The position numbers and the translations under genes were made by a program. From Lytechinus pictus (Eukaryota > Echinodermata > Echinoidea > Temnopleuroida > Toxopneustidae), in NCBI RefSeq assembly GCF_037042905.1, contig NC_087258.1, positions 5,372,501 through 5,436,500 of the forward strand: a stretch of 64,000 nt of DNA, given 5' to 3'. Shown piece by piece: positions 23,393 to 35,068 of this stretch. Under the pieces are notes generated by a model. It saw only the letters and a list, made by a program, of their open reading frames with translations, was not told the DNA's origin and did no database searches. Each line of letters begins with the position of its first letter. The stretch's first letter is position 1.

Positions 23393-25888
23393 TTTGTTTG
23401 ATAGATAAACAGAAGATCGAGTTCAATCTAGTCTTGATCCACTTGTAAACTCAATGCGTCAAGTGCATCAAATGCAAATACCACGGCGACGGGACGCTCG
23501 TTGCACCCTTTCGGTGGTAAAAGGGGACCCCTGAGACCCCCTGTCAGAAAAATAAGAATGTTCTTAATTCTATGCAACTCTCCATTGTGTTCCCTCACAA
23601 CGTTTTGAACGCAAGAAATTAGATATATCTTGTGCGGACGCGTTCATTCTTGGCAAAGGGGTCGAGCGGTAATTGAGACGAGCGTGTCACTGCTAACAAA
23701 GAAATAGTCTCTCCATAAAGACCCCAATATGGCTCCTGAAACGAGATAGAAGACAAGAGATATGGATAAATCGGTCTGATATCATTATAAGAACTTTCAA
23801 AAGTAATAAATAAATCATTATAATAAAGACAATTACTTGATTAAAAAATAACCTGGCATTTCCTGAAGCAGCATGTATGTTCAAGGGTAATTTCATCCTG
23901 CCAATGCCCGAAAATGAGCAGAAAAAATATATAGAGAAAAAAATGTTGGTGAATGTTTGATGAAAACCTATTATAGATTAAGAGAACTGTGACTTTTTTT
24001 TCTAAGTTTTTAATTTGTGACGTCATACGAACAGCTCCTCGTAGACATGTATCATGTAGGCCTAAAATAGATTTTATAATTCATACTTTGGTGGAACGTG
24101 ATTAATAAAATATTTTTCTTATAGAAGGGAGTATAAAATGGTGTGTAAGACCATGACATATTGTCAGACTGTGATGATAATGACCACCGAACAAAGAAAA
24201 TCATATACTTTTTAAAATAGAAAATTGCATTAAAAAATAATTCATTTCACACAAAAGAGACTAGAGATAGTCATCTGTGAGTCTGTGACGTCAAAAAAAT
24301 TTGTGATTTTCATTAAACCGGGGGGGGGGCACAGTGCCCCCATTTTTGTGCTCGTGGCTATAAGAAAACGTCTTACGTGCCCCTTTCAGCTGAGAAGGGC
24401 CCGAAGAGCCCCTTTGCCTTATAATCTCGTATTAGATGCCCTTGTTAGTACTGCTCTTGTCCGGTTCACTCCTAGCTCTGATCCCGTTCTGCAAGTGCAT
24501 ATTTCAATCGAATAGTGACCCCTCTCATAACGTTTTCATTGGCCCCATTTAGCTCCCTTATTTCATAGTGAACTTCCTCTTCTCCAATTTACCCGGCCTG
24601 GTCTATAATATTTTCACTGCTGATAATGAGTGCCCCATTTTAATATGCCCTTTTATTAATTTGTGATTAAATGCCCATTTTCTTTTAGCTTGTCAAATTC
24701 TGCAGTCTGTTTAACTTTATTGCAATTAGCTCCCTTTCTTTTCTGCTGGGGCGCGGAACCAGGGGCCTCGGGGGGGGGGGCACTTGCCCCATGCATGAAT
24801 TAATTCCCAAAGAAACAAAAAATACAATTTTTTTTCAAAATAATGAAATGTGCCGTTTATGATCGGTTAACACTTTTTAATCAGTCTGCACATTTTCGTC
24901 CCAGAAGTCGATTTGTTTTGTATTTTGTGTTGCAAAATTTAATTCTTTTGTCGTTCCTTAATTTTTTTTTCTTTTCGCCCCTCAAGGGGCACGTATTCAG
25001 TACAGACTAAAGAGAAGACATAATTTGGTGGATTCTATTCACGGACACTATAAAGTTTGATTCCTAAAAAGGACAGTCTTGGCCTCATCTTTATAACAGT
25101 GCCCTCAGGGAGATAAAAAGTTACCCATCGCCATCTTTTCCGTGATAATGATCATGGAACTATATATAATCTGATTCTTATTGTCCTCTTCATTTTTTTT
25201 AAATACAATTACAACTAAAATTGAATTCAAGAGAATTGTCTAAATACCTTATCATAATGCACCCATGGGTTGTAATTAGTTTTATGCCTTCAAAATATTT
25301 TGTTCAAAATTTTATTGAAGGTTTTTGCTCGACTTCGGGCTCAATTTACATTAACACGAAACACGGATCTACTTCAGACAGAAACGCAATCTCGTGTTGA
25401 AAATATGTATGATATATTAATTTGCACCGTATGCGTGCTTGTTTGTTTTTTTTGCTCTGCCCCCCCCCCCACCTTAATTTTCCAAACGAAAATTATTTCG
25501 CCGCCCCTTATTCCTCATATTACTACTCATCAAATTTAAACACTTCGGCGTTTTTATATTTAGTGTGAGGTAGATTCGTACATATAGGACGGAGTGCTGA
25601 TTCAACCCCGGTGCTGAACCCCGGTTCTGAACTGACCTCTCTCCGAGCTCCCTGCCTGATACGTGCATGTATACGTATATGGTCTGTAATACCAGACTAA
25701 TAAAAGTTCATTGACCTTACACGCGTGGTGTATAATGCCGAGTCGAGTTCGTCCATGTTGAATAAAGCAAAGAAAGCCAGCGATATTGTCACCGTATTCG
25801 GAATATCATTTTGGTACTGGTGAAGCAGAATTTCAGAGAACGTTTTCTCCTTTTCTAAGGAAAGTTGGCAAGTTTACAGTGACAAATC
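23393..25888. other. Divergent intergenic region between centrin-like and TARDBP
   Basis: The two genes start back to back about 2.5 kb apart. Promoters and 5' UTRs of both must lie here, but no core promoter element is convincing. A degenerate repeat with G10 and G11 runs occupies 24306-24786, a C10 run is at about 25460, and AT-rich sequence fills the rest. The last 180 bp before 25889 are probably TARDBP 5' UTR. Confidence 0.45.
24306..24786. repeat. Degenerate G/C-tract-ended repeat
   Basis: The left edge has a G10 run then CACAGTGCCCC; the right edge has a G11 run then CACTTGCCCC. In between, GCCCCTTT/TGCCC words recur. It is probably a decayed element; edges are approximate. Confidence 0.4.
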
Positions 25889-26147
25889 ATGGATTTCATT
25901 CGTGTAGCCACAACGGAAAATGAGACCGATCCGGACGCGATTATCGAACTACCTATTGAGCCAGATGGGACCATCATGTTATCAACAATCATCGCCCAGT
26001 TCCCCGGCGCGACCGGACTGAAGTACCGTAACCCGCAGAGTCAGGGCATCCGTGGATTGCGTGTGATAGACGAACGTGTGTATGCACCGCGATCAGATGG
26101 CGTTTGGGAAGATCTCATTTATGTAACAACTTTCCCCAAGGGAGTAG
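25889..26147 (+). CDS. TARDBP: TARDBP exon 1: N-terminal domain
   Basis: 86 codons plus one base. The frame requires donor GTGAGG at 26148; an earlier GTAGGT at 26144 would put exon 2 out of frame. It holds the whole ubiquitin-like N-terminal domain up to VTTFPKGV. Confidence 0.93.
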
Positions 26148-29100
26148 GTGAGGCATAGATCTAATTGTAGACATAGAATCATTAAATGAAATCTATATGT
26201 GATTTTTGTCTCACCTGCATAGCCATAGCAGAGTGAGACTATACTAGGCGCCGCTTTTCCGACGACGGCGGCGGCGGCGTCAACACCAAATCTTAACCTA
26301 AGGCTTAGGTTAAGTTTTTGAAATGACAGCATAACTTAGAAAGTATATGGACCTAGTTCATGAAACTTGGCCATAAGGTTAATCAAGTATTACTGAACAT
26401 CCTGCCTGAGTTTCATGTCACATGACCAAGGTCAAAGGTCATTTAGGGTCAATGAACTTAGACCATGTTGGGGGAATCAACATCAAAATCTTAACCCAAG
26501 GACAAAAGGTTAAGTTTTTGAAATGTCATCATAACTTAGAAAATATATGGACCTAGTTCATGAAACTTATACATAAGGTTAATCAAGTATCACTGAACAT
26601 CCTGCATGAGTTTCACGTCACATGACCAAGGTCAAAGGTCATTTAGGGTCAATGAACTTTGGCCGAATTGGGGGTATCTGTTGAATTACCATCATAACTT
26701 TGAAAGTTTATGGATCTGATTCATGGAACTTGGACATAATAGTAATCAAGTATTACTGAACATCCTGTGCAAGTTTCAGGTCACATGATCAAGGTCAAAG
26801 GTCATTTAGGGTCAATGAACTTTGCCCAAATTGGGGTATTTGTTGAATTACAGCCATAAATTTGAAAGTGTGTTGGTCTAGTTCATAAAACGTGGAAATA
26901 AGAGTAACCAAGTATCACTGAACATCTTGTGCGAGTTATAGTAGTTTTCAAAATCAGCACTGCTGCTATATTGAATCGCGTGATGCAGGTGAGACGGCCA
27001 GAGGCATTCCACTTGTTTAATTTCTTTGGCCTTTGGCCGGTTGCCTTTTTTTGTGGTTTTCCTGTTTTTTACATTTAGGCTTTCTTTATCAGTTTATTAA
27101 ACATTTTTAGGTAAGAGTCTTACTTAGACTAAGAGTTCCATATGCACCCCCCACTAAAATTGAAAATAAAAACATGGAGAAGGTTCAGAATAATATATCT
27201 AGCCCTAATATCGAACATATATGATGGGGAAGTGGAAATACATACCAAAATATGGCTTTATTCCGTCAAATTTCGAGCGAGATCTTGTGCGTGTAATTGT
27301 CCATAGACATCGGTTTATTTAGTCTGTAAAGGGTCTGCGAGTCAAGACTAGTCGAACTATCGGCTGATAATCGAAAAATACCCTTTCCGGTATCAGCACT
27401 TCTCGCTAGCATAGCGGGAAAGGTCTTGACTGCAGATCAACCGAGGTGAGTTCGAGTCCCAACTAAGGTAAGCAACAGTAAAAAATGATAGAAAAATCTG
27501 AAGTGAACGAACCGGAAGTCTCAACAATCTTTTGTTATTTTTGGTGGGGGGTGCATATGGAACTCTTTCCCATTTTTATTTAACAAAAATAAAATGATGT
27601 AAAACTAAAACATAAAATCAAAGATCAAGTACAGCATGCCATGGCATGGGCATGGCTTAACTCAAATTTAAGAAGTGGGGTCGCTAAAAAATGCGCTATT
27701 TGGTCTTTGTCTAAAAAATCTTACTTCAAGTTCAAATCGAAATGACCATTTAAAAATAATGGAGAAAGTGTATCGCAAAGAATTTGCACAGAAATCAAGT
27801 TTATTAACGTCGTTAGAGCATTATGATAGGCATTTATATAGCGCCATCTATCTAGAAATAATCTATTCCGAAGGCTAGGCACATTATTATTACCCTGGCT
27901 TTAGCTCGAGCTGCCTTTCAGCGCTCATGCATTCAAGGAATAAATCCTGCTGGGTAACTATTCACCTCACCTGGGTTGAGTGCAGTACAATGTGGATAAA
28001 TTTCTTGCTGAAGGATATTACTCCATGGCTGGAATTTGAACCCACGACCCTCTGTTTCTAATCAACTGGGCCATCAGTAGAGGCGCACGGCCAATATGGG
28101 AGACTCTCTCCAATAGGGGAGACAATCTCCCACATTGGAGACTTGCTTTGCAAAAGGACAAAAGAAACAACACCAACAAAAGCATGATTTTTTTCCACCC
28201 AAAATTTCGTCTCACTGAGGTCAGAAGCCCATTTGTTTTGTGTGTGATTACAACAAAAATCCTTATCAAAACAAAAGTAGACGGTGAATTTTTAAAGTAG
28301 ATGGTGAAAAGGGGTAATTTTTCATGAGGAATCTCCTTATCACATTTTTATTTGCCGCCAAGGTAATCCTTTTGCAGCAAATGTAAACAAAGGAAATCGG
28401 TCTCCAAAACTGGAGACTGTCTCTGAAATTAGATACCCAAATTCTTTACAAAAGTCTCTGATATTGGAGATAATCTCCCACATTGGAGACAGTCTCCAAT
28501 ATTGGCCCTGCGCCTCTACTGGCCATTAAGCTCCACGTATGCTAGCGGTAGGCCTCCACATGAGGCATAACATGGGGTCTGAGCGTATAAATGCTGGAGC
28601 GAATGGCCGCGCGCTGCAACTTCCGAGTTGCATATTGCATGCAGTGCGGTGCTGGTGCAATTTAGCGACACTCGCACGCATTGACTTTTGAACGCGCAAA
28701 TGCGAAATGTCGAACGGACGGGCGCAAAATATGGTGATACATTTCAAGATTTTATGAAATATTGAGAAAATAAACAGTGCAATTAAAAATAGACAAATAG
28801 ATCTATATCCAACAAACATTGATGTAAAATTCATTTGTGAAAAGACATTTTAGAACAAAAAAAATTGCAGAAAAGCTTAAGTTTCATGTCGAATTCCGGG
28901 CAGGTTATGCTCGCGACATGTAGGTCTAGTTGCTGTAAATTTTCAAGGGGGTCCGTCTGGTTCAGCACTATTTACATGATTTTACTTGACCTATTTTACT
29001 GACAACCCAAAACTTAAAATTTGTAATTGTCTCTTTTTACAGAGCAATCCTCAGAGAACAAAAGGAAAGGTGAAGACAATCGGGAGAACCCGGCTGGTAA

Positions 29101-32100
29101 GACGAGAAAGATAGAGGCGAAGACAGTGGACCTGATTGTCTTGGGCTTAGATTACAACACAACTGATGAGGAGATGAAGGAGTATTTTGGAAAATATGGT
29201 GAACTTCTGATGGCACAGGTGTGTGTTTAATTTTTGCATTATTTCCACCCTTCATCTCAGGGGAAAATTACTGGTACACTGGAGCTCTAGAAAACTTAAA
29301 AAGAGCTCCCAAATAATAGGGTCTAATTTAATTATTTTATCAAATTTTGGCTGATGAGTTTAAAAAGTAGCATTGGAAAGTAATATGAACTTTTTTGCCT
29401 GTTTCCCTACAAAATTTAGAAATCAAATGAAAAAATTCTGAAATGTCTATGTGATTACATTAAGAAATCATGCCAACCACCTACATGTAACTCTCATTTG
29501 GTGTATATTAACATTGCCCTATCAAACACCACCATGCATTATTGATCTAGTGGATTAATCCTTTCAGTTCCAACCAGATCCTACTTCAGTTATTTATCAC
29601 ATGTATTTGCCTTTGTATTTAGAAGGCATATTCATTCTTTTAAACTATTTTGAAAACCCCGAATTGATCCATTTCTGAAATTCCACTTAAATAGAGAATA
29701 TGCTCAAAATGACAGATTTGAGTGCTGTTATCAATATTTAAAAAGAATAATACGCCCAAGTTCATAATGAAAGACAGGTGGTTAATAAATGTGAATAACA
29801 TGAATTTAAAGTCTTTTAAAGATTGTGTTCTGTGTTGCATATAGACTTGCATAGACTGGACACAGCCAGAATAATGTCAGACGGCATGCGTCACCTACAA
29901 CTGATGTATTTCCTAATGTTTTTTTTTTTTAATCAGGTGAAGAGAGATCCAGTCACTCAGAAATCCAAGGGCTTTGGGTTCATCCGTTACAGGGACGTTG
30001 ATTCCCAAGAAGGCGTGGTAGAGAAGAGGCATAAGATTGATCATGCCAGCCGATGGTGTGAGGTCAAATACCCAAGCACAGGTGGAGTTGTGGTACGTAT
30101 GCAGTTGATCATCGCAAGAACAATAACTACCTTCACATTAACAAACTTGACTCCAAACTGGCTTTATGGTACAAAAACATGTATGCCATTGGAAATAATT
30201 TATGAGCTTGATTTGATTAGATCAGGGATGTGTTATGAATGATAGGAATCTAACCGCTTGGTTCCAGCCTGCTTTAACCCCATCTGGCGAGCTGACGACG
30301 AGACATTGTTTTTAAACAGGTGTTTCAACAATGCCTTTTCAGCTGTTTCAACAAAACATACATTTTCATTTGGCGACAGTTTCTTGTAGCAACAAGAGAG
30401 ATTTGGATTTTAACTTGGCTGGTCCAGTTTTAATAATGCATTAGTACGTATAACGGGTATCAGCTAACAGAAATAACCATAATTCGAGTAATATCAAAAG
30501 TTAATTATCTCAGAGTCACGCAAGCCCACGAATAAATTAGTATACAAAATGTGTTCATAATTATACATCTTTTAAAATGAGTGAGCTCTAAAAGAGTGCA
30601 AATTGTTGGAAAGTGCTGCAATTTGTCTATTTTGTAAAGTAGTTATAAAATTGTATATATGTCTCTTTTTCATGATTCTATTATATTATTTCGACATGAA
30701 AAGAGCTTCCCTTTTGCTGTCCATAACTAATTTGAAATTTTCAAAAGAAATTGATCCAAAACGATGCTTCTAGAGACAAAAATAGTAAATATTGATATTT
30801 CGCTTCGGCAGAAGCCAGTCGGATCCGAAGGGTTAACATGGAATATCAAACCCCCGTGGAACGCTTTGTCAATGATTAGGATGCTTTTGTATTCCTATAT
30901 TATAATATAGTATACAGTGATTGAATTCAATGCATTGAATATTTGGTAAAGCACCTTTTCCTTTCAGTTACAAAGCAGGAAATCCAATGCAGGCATCATG
31001 GAAATTCATACTTATAATCAATAAAGAAGTATCTTGAAAGTTGTGTTTCCTTCTTGAAAGACCTTCTATAGCACATCTACATGTACATCTTGGTATACTC
31101 ATAAAATGAACTTTCTTTTTGAAGCATTTTTGAACAGATATCAATAACTCTTGTCCATCTTGTGCAATTTCTATAAAAATGATATACTATTTCCAGCATA
31201 AAAAACAACCAAAGTTGGGGACTTCAGAAGTACAATATAAAATTGGCATGGATACACTTCTCAGGCCTTGCCTCACTGATCCTCTTCCATTCTTATAGCA
31301 GGCAAGTCGGAAAAAGCTGTTTATTGGAAGACTGACATCGGACACAACGAAGGATGATCTATATGACATCTTCGGCAAGTATGGTGAGGTGGACGATGTA
31401 TTCATCCCAAAGCCATTCAGAGGGTTTGCCTTTGTGACGATGCACAACTCAAAAGATGCTGATGAGATCGTCCAAGAAGATCTGATCATCAAGGTAGGCA
31501 ACTAAGTAGGGTTCCGTGACACTTGCTCTGTCGAAAACTGCTCCGCTGTAAATTCTACACACCAATTGATTGACTATCTTCATCCCTGGATGTAACTCTA
31601 TACCCTACCCTAAAACCTAACCCTCAACCTAACATAAACCCTATTACAACCCTAACCCTAAACCTAACATAAAACCCTATTGCAACTCTAACCCTACATC
31701 TTTGATGGAATGATGCAATTGGCGCAGGAGAAGGCGTCTTGTCACCACTAATAGGTTACAATTTATAGCAATTTTCTGTTGCATAACACATGATTATGCT
31801 CAAATCTATTGCAAGACTTGTGTTTGATTCTGGAATTTTTCTCTCAGCATTCCAATAATGTGATGTTCAACCGATTAACCAATTTTACAGTCATTTTTCT
31901 GAACCTTCTATTTATGTATTTTCTGCTCTGAAGATGAACATGGAAGATTTGGTTTCCACATGCCATCATTGTGGATCATCATTTATCTCAATATTTGGTT
32001 TTCCATAATTCCATATGAGTAATGATGGAACATCCCGAGTAAAAGCTCCCTTATCATGAAATTAAAACAGGGCGGGAGGAGTGTCTGCAGGTGGTTGTCC

Positions 32101-34608
32101 AGCAACCAGGGTTCTAAAAACTTCTTAAAACTGTCAGCCACAAATTTAAACGGCATGAGATAGGCATCTGTGATATTTACATAGAAAGGTAAAAGCTTGT
32201 TCATTGATAAAATTTTCGGGACTGAACCTACTCAGTAGATTGTTTTCCATGTGAGTAATGAAGCAGTGTCCCTGAGTGAAATCTCTAACTTTTCATGACA
32301 TCGAAAATATTTATTCTGTATTCTTTAAATCACTTCAATACTTATAGGGAAACAGTGTGTACATAAATCGAGCAGAGCCCAAATCACGCTTGATGGCAAT
32401 GGGTAAAGAAGGAGACCGTTTCTATGGTGATGGAGGCGGCTATGGAGGCGATCGAGGAGGAGGAGGAGGAGGATATGGCAACATGGATTGTAAGTATTTT
32501 TTATGACAGTGTGATCTGAAACTTAAAGATTTAGAAGATGCACACATCCTAAAAAACTTGAGGCATTACACTAAAGTTTTTTTTTAATTATTGTTTATTA
32601 TGATTTCTTGCCTCTGGTAAGGATGTGTCAGGTCTAATTATGTGAAGATTGGACAGAACCTATTTATTTGTAGATGGTCTCATTATTTTGTTTTCTTTAG
32701 ATATGTATTTCTGTCTCACATTTTAGAGGAAAAGAAGAAACTTTTGCCTTTTTTTTGGTAGTGAAACTAGTGATTACAAACAAGTTTACATGCAAGTGTC
32801 AGTGAAAATGTGATTGTAGAGGGTCATTCTTGGGAATTACTCATCTGTCATTTTGAAAGGATGATACTAGTCACTAGATGATACTCACTTGTTTTGATTA
32901 TTTCAATATATTGGTGTTATTTCAAAGGCCACCTTATACTGAATTTCTCATCAAGATATTTTCTGAAATTGTAACATAAGTTCTGATATGAGAATAGGAA
33001 GCATTTCGAAAATCAGAATGAAAGTCAAAGAGAATAAAGCTTCAGCTACAAAAAAATATCTGAATATGTTGTCTCAATCGAAGAGATCAAGCGTGCGAAG
33101 ATCAATGTTTTAATCTCTTCCTTCAGCCTTAGCCTATTTTTGGAAGCTCCTTTGGTGAATTGAATGAAGACCTTGCTCAGTCATAATCAAACTAATTGGA
33201 GAAAGTGTTAGGACATCCTAAATTAACCCTCAATCACCCGGGGTATTTTGATTCTTGTCATTCCCGGGGGGGGGCCATTATGGCCCCCCCTTAAGATCTC
33301 GGCCGCTGATCGCTCGAGCGACGCAAAAATTTGCATGCTGGTTGTGTGCGATGTAATCTACAAGGCTGTATGGTAAAATTTTCCAAAATAATGAGATCTT
33401 ATTTTATATGAATTAATTATGTTAATTTATGCATAAATCATACTTTTTGCTCTAATTCACTAAATAAAGCTCCTAGAATGCTAATTTTTTGTTAAAATAT
33501 TCTTTGTAGCATTCTTAACAATCGCAATTAAAAAAAACTTCAGTTTGGAAATCAATTTCTTATGTATTTTATTGTTTTATGAATTTCTTATGTATTTCCT
33601 TGTTTTTTTTACTTTTTGTTTTTTATTGTTTTTTCAATGGAAATCGTTCCAGACTTAATTCTGATCATAAGCAAGGCAAAATTAATTAAATTCAATCAGT
33701 AAAAGTAGAAATAATGATACATTTATAAATTTGGCTAAATACACAATTTGCATTGGATTTGTACATGAAATCACGTTTATGAGCAATTTTGGGTCTGACA
33801 TGCACTTACATAATGTTGCGTAATGTCGTAACCGCGTATCCGGGCGTCACAAATTTGGTCTCAAAATTTGCGCGAGACTTGAAAGTAAAAAGTCAGTGAG
33901 CGGCGAGGTCAAAAAAATTTGCGCAGCGGATATATCGCGAAAATTGTCGAGGGGGGGGCCATTATGGCCCCCCCCCGGGAGAATTAGGGTTAATTAATGA
34001 ATATCTGTATGGATGCTATGTAACATTCCGATAAAATTTTATTTCTTTCTGCAGCGTACCATCGAGGAGGAGGTGGCGGTGGCGGCGGTGGCTACAATCG
34101 CGATGGTGGCCGCTTCAGGCAAGGAGGCGGCGGTGGCTACGGAGGTGGTGGTGGTTATGGGGGCGGAGGATATGGAGGTGGGCGGGACGGGCCCCGGGAT
34201 GGCCCAAGGGATGGCCCTGTGGGTGGACACCCTCCCATGGACAGGGGCTCCGGTGGGGGTGGATCTGGGGGAGGAGGTGGGAGTGGCGGGGGTGGACAAG
34301 GAAACCTGAGCCAGATGCAACTCAACCAGGCTGTCTTAGCGGCTGCTCTTAGCCAGGCAGGGCTTGGTATGATGGGTAATATGCTAGGTGGGATTGGGTC
34401 CGGTGGAAGTAGTGGTGGGTCGGGCGGTGGATCAGGTAACAGCGGTGGTGGAGGCAGTGGAGGAGGCAGCAGTGGTGGCAGCGGTAGCTCGGGTAGCCAA
34501 GGACTCTCGGGGGGTGACGTCGGTTACTCAAATCAATCATGGAGTGGCCAATCGCCTCAAAGCGGGGAAGCGGGAGGACAGTATTTTGCCAAATCGTCGG
34601 GTTGGTAG
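25889..34608 (+). CDS. TARDBP: TDP-43 (TAR DNA-binding protein) homologue, complete, six exons
   Basis: Nuclear RNA-binding protein that controls splicing and RNA stability by binding UG-rich RNA. Exons 25889-26147, 29043-29218, 29937-30092, 31299-31493, 32348-32489 and 34055-34608 join in frame to 493 residues. In order: the N-terminal oligomerisation domain (IRVATTENE, ...STIIAQFPGATGLKYRNP); a bipartite basic signal (NKRKGEDNRENPAGKTRK, about 92-109); RRM1 with RNP2 LIVLGL and RNP1 KGFGFIRY (156-163); RRM2 with LFIGRL (204-209) and RGFAFVTM (238-245), then VYINRAEPK; and a long low-complexity tail. The tail is GGY/GGS-rich, keeps the hydrophobic helix segment (LNQAVLAAALSQAGLGMMGN, about 399-418) and ends KSSGW. 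It is longer than human TDP-43 (414 residues) because of glycine expansion and is poor in Gln/Asn. The start context is AAATCATGG. Confidence 0.96.
26205..27015. repeat. Repeat element with 160-200 bp internal units and AGGTCAAAGGTCA cores
   Basis: It lies just inside TARDBP intron 1. The edges carry short inverted words: GTCTCACCTGCATAG on the left, GATGCAGGTGAGAC on the right. Inside, three diverged units share GAAACTT, AATCAAGTATTACTGAACAT and TCACATGACCAAGGTCAAAG. Perfect AGGTCAAAGGTCA sits at 26429-26441, 26629-26641 and 26792-26804. A (GGC)n run is at about 26265. Confidence 0.8.
27815..28074 (-). repeat. tRNA-derived SINE, interrupted
   Basis: The tail block (ATTTATATAGCGCCA), body (CACCTGGGTTGAGTGCAGTA) and start of the tRNA-like head (GGAATTTGAACCCACGACC) match the other SINE copies on the minus strand. 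The head is cut by the element at 28075-28521. Confidence 0.75.
28075..28521. mobile_element. TIR element inserted in a SINE, TARDBP intron 1
   Basis: Ends CAGTAGAGGCGCACGGCCAA and, from the right, CAGTAGAGGCGCAGGGCCAA are near-perfect inverted repeats. GGAGACT/AGTCTCC words recur throughout. GCCAT flanks both sides (28070-28074 and 28522-28526), a candidate 5-bp duplication. The superfamily is uncertain. Confidence 0.75.
29043..29218 (+). CDS. TARDBP: TARDBP exon 2: NLS and start of RRM1
   Basis: Acceptor CTTTTTACAG. It encodes EQSSENKRKGEDNRENPAGK, then TVDLIVLGLDYNTTDEEMKE and YFGKYGELLMAQ. The donor GTGTGT is weak but in phase 0 with exon 3. Confidence 0.93.
29937..30092 (+). CDS. TARDBP: TARDBP exon 3: end of RRM1
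   Basis: Follows a T-run and AATCAG. It encodes VKRDPVTQKSKGFGFIRYRD to KYPSTGGVV; RHKIDHASRWCEVKYP matches the human RHMIDGRWCDCKLP segment. Donor GTACGT. Confidence 0.93.
31299..31493 (+). CDS. TARDBP: TARDBP exon 4: RRM2
   Basis: The acceptor is a tandem TAGCAG, so the exon may start at 31299 (with Gln) or 31302 (without). It encodes RKKLFIGRLTSDTTKDDLYD, VFIPKPFRGFAFVTM and DEIVQEDLIIK. Donor GTAGGC. Confidence 0.94.
31509..31752. mobile_element. Short TIR element with CCTAAC-rich core, copy 2
   Basis: Lies 16 bp past TARDBP exon 4. The inner core is CCCTAACCCTAAACCTAACA-type repeats; the edges GTGACACTTGCTC and CTTGTCACC are inverted. Related to 10470-10680. Confidence 0.6.
32348..32489 (+). 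CDS. TARDBP: TARDBP exon 5: RRM2 end and first Gly-rich stretch
   Basis: Acceptor CTTATAG. It encodes GNSVYINRAEPKSRLMAMGK, then a GGYGGDRGGGGGGYG run. It ends one base into a Ser codon; donor GTAAGT. Confidence 0.92.
33227..33989 (+). mobile_element. piggyBac-like MITE in the last TARDBP intron
   Basis: TTAA (33223-33226), then CCCTCAATCACCCGGGG, 763 bp in all, ending GAATTAGGG before TTAA (33990-33993). Near each end there is a G-run/C-run palindrome around CCATTATGG. The interior matches 60341-61112 in the same orientation and 35069-35820 inverted. It ends 65 bp before exon 6. CCCT ends and a TTAA target fit the piggyBac superfamily. Confidence 0.85.
34055..34608 (+). CDS. TARDBP: TARDBP exon 6: low-complexity tail and stop
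   Basis: Acceptor CTTTCTGCAG. It encodes YHRGG, GGY repeats, three RDGP units, GSGGGG repeats, the conserved helix segment (34303-34386), a GGS/GNS-rich stretch and KSSGW with TAG at 34606-34608. The sense strand is dense in GG/GGG runs. The frame on the opposite strand (34039-34320) is a shadow. Confidence 0.94.
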
Positions 34609-35031
34609 GTATTTAATCTGCAGATGTGAATGGACGATATTACAAAGTGAGCTTTCTCAGCAGATATGTTTATTCTGAGAATTTATGATGTAAATATTTA
34701 AATATGTACATGTGTTCACTTCCTTCTCACATGTATCTGTCATTAAGTCCAGTAATTTCAAACTTCTCCAATTATTTGTCTTGCCTCTCCATTTTTTCCC
34801 CCATTTTGGTCAGATACATGTAGGATTGATTTCCAGATGAACTCTAGTCACTGAACTCTAATAATTGCATTACCGGGTATCTTTTAAAAGCCTCCTTTAT
34901 TATCTTTCTAGTTTAACCCCAAATTTTCCTCAGTGAATGAAATACCAATAATAACAAGTCAACATATTGCATACTCAAATTCCAGTATTAAAAGGTTTTT
35001 CCCAGCTAAATGTATTACTCCAATAATATAA

Positions 35032-35037
35032 ATAAAT
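35032..35037 (+). promoter_or_regulatory. Candidate TARDBP poly(A) signal
   Basis: AATAAA 424 bp after the TARDBP stop and just upstream of the inverted MITE at 35069. Cleavage 10-30 bases downstream would exclude that MITE from the mRNA. Confidence 0.45.
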
Positions 35038-35068
35038 TTATGTAAGAAGTAAGTATTAGATGATTTAA

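Noticed and set aside
26144-26149. Earlier TARDBP exon 1 donor GTAGGT
   Set aside because: Using it ends the exon in phase 0, which shifts exon 2 out of frame; GTGAGG at 26148 keeps the frame.
34039-34320. 93-codon frame opposite TARDBP exon 6
   Set aside because: It is the shadow of the glycine-codon-rich sense exon (Pro/Thr/Ala/Ser-rich reverse reading).
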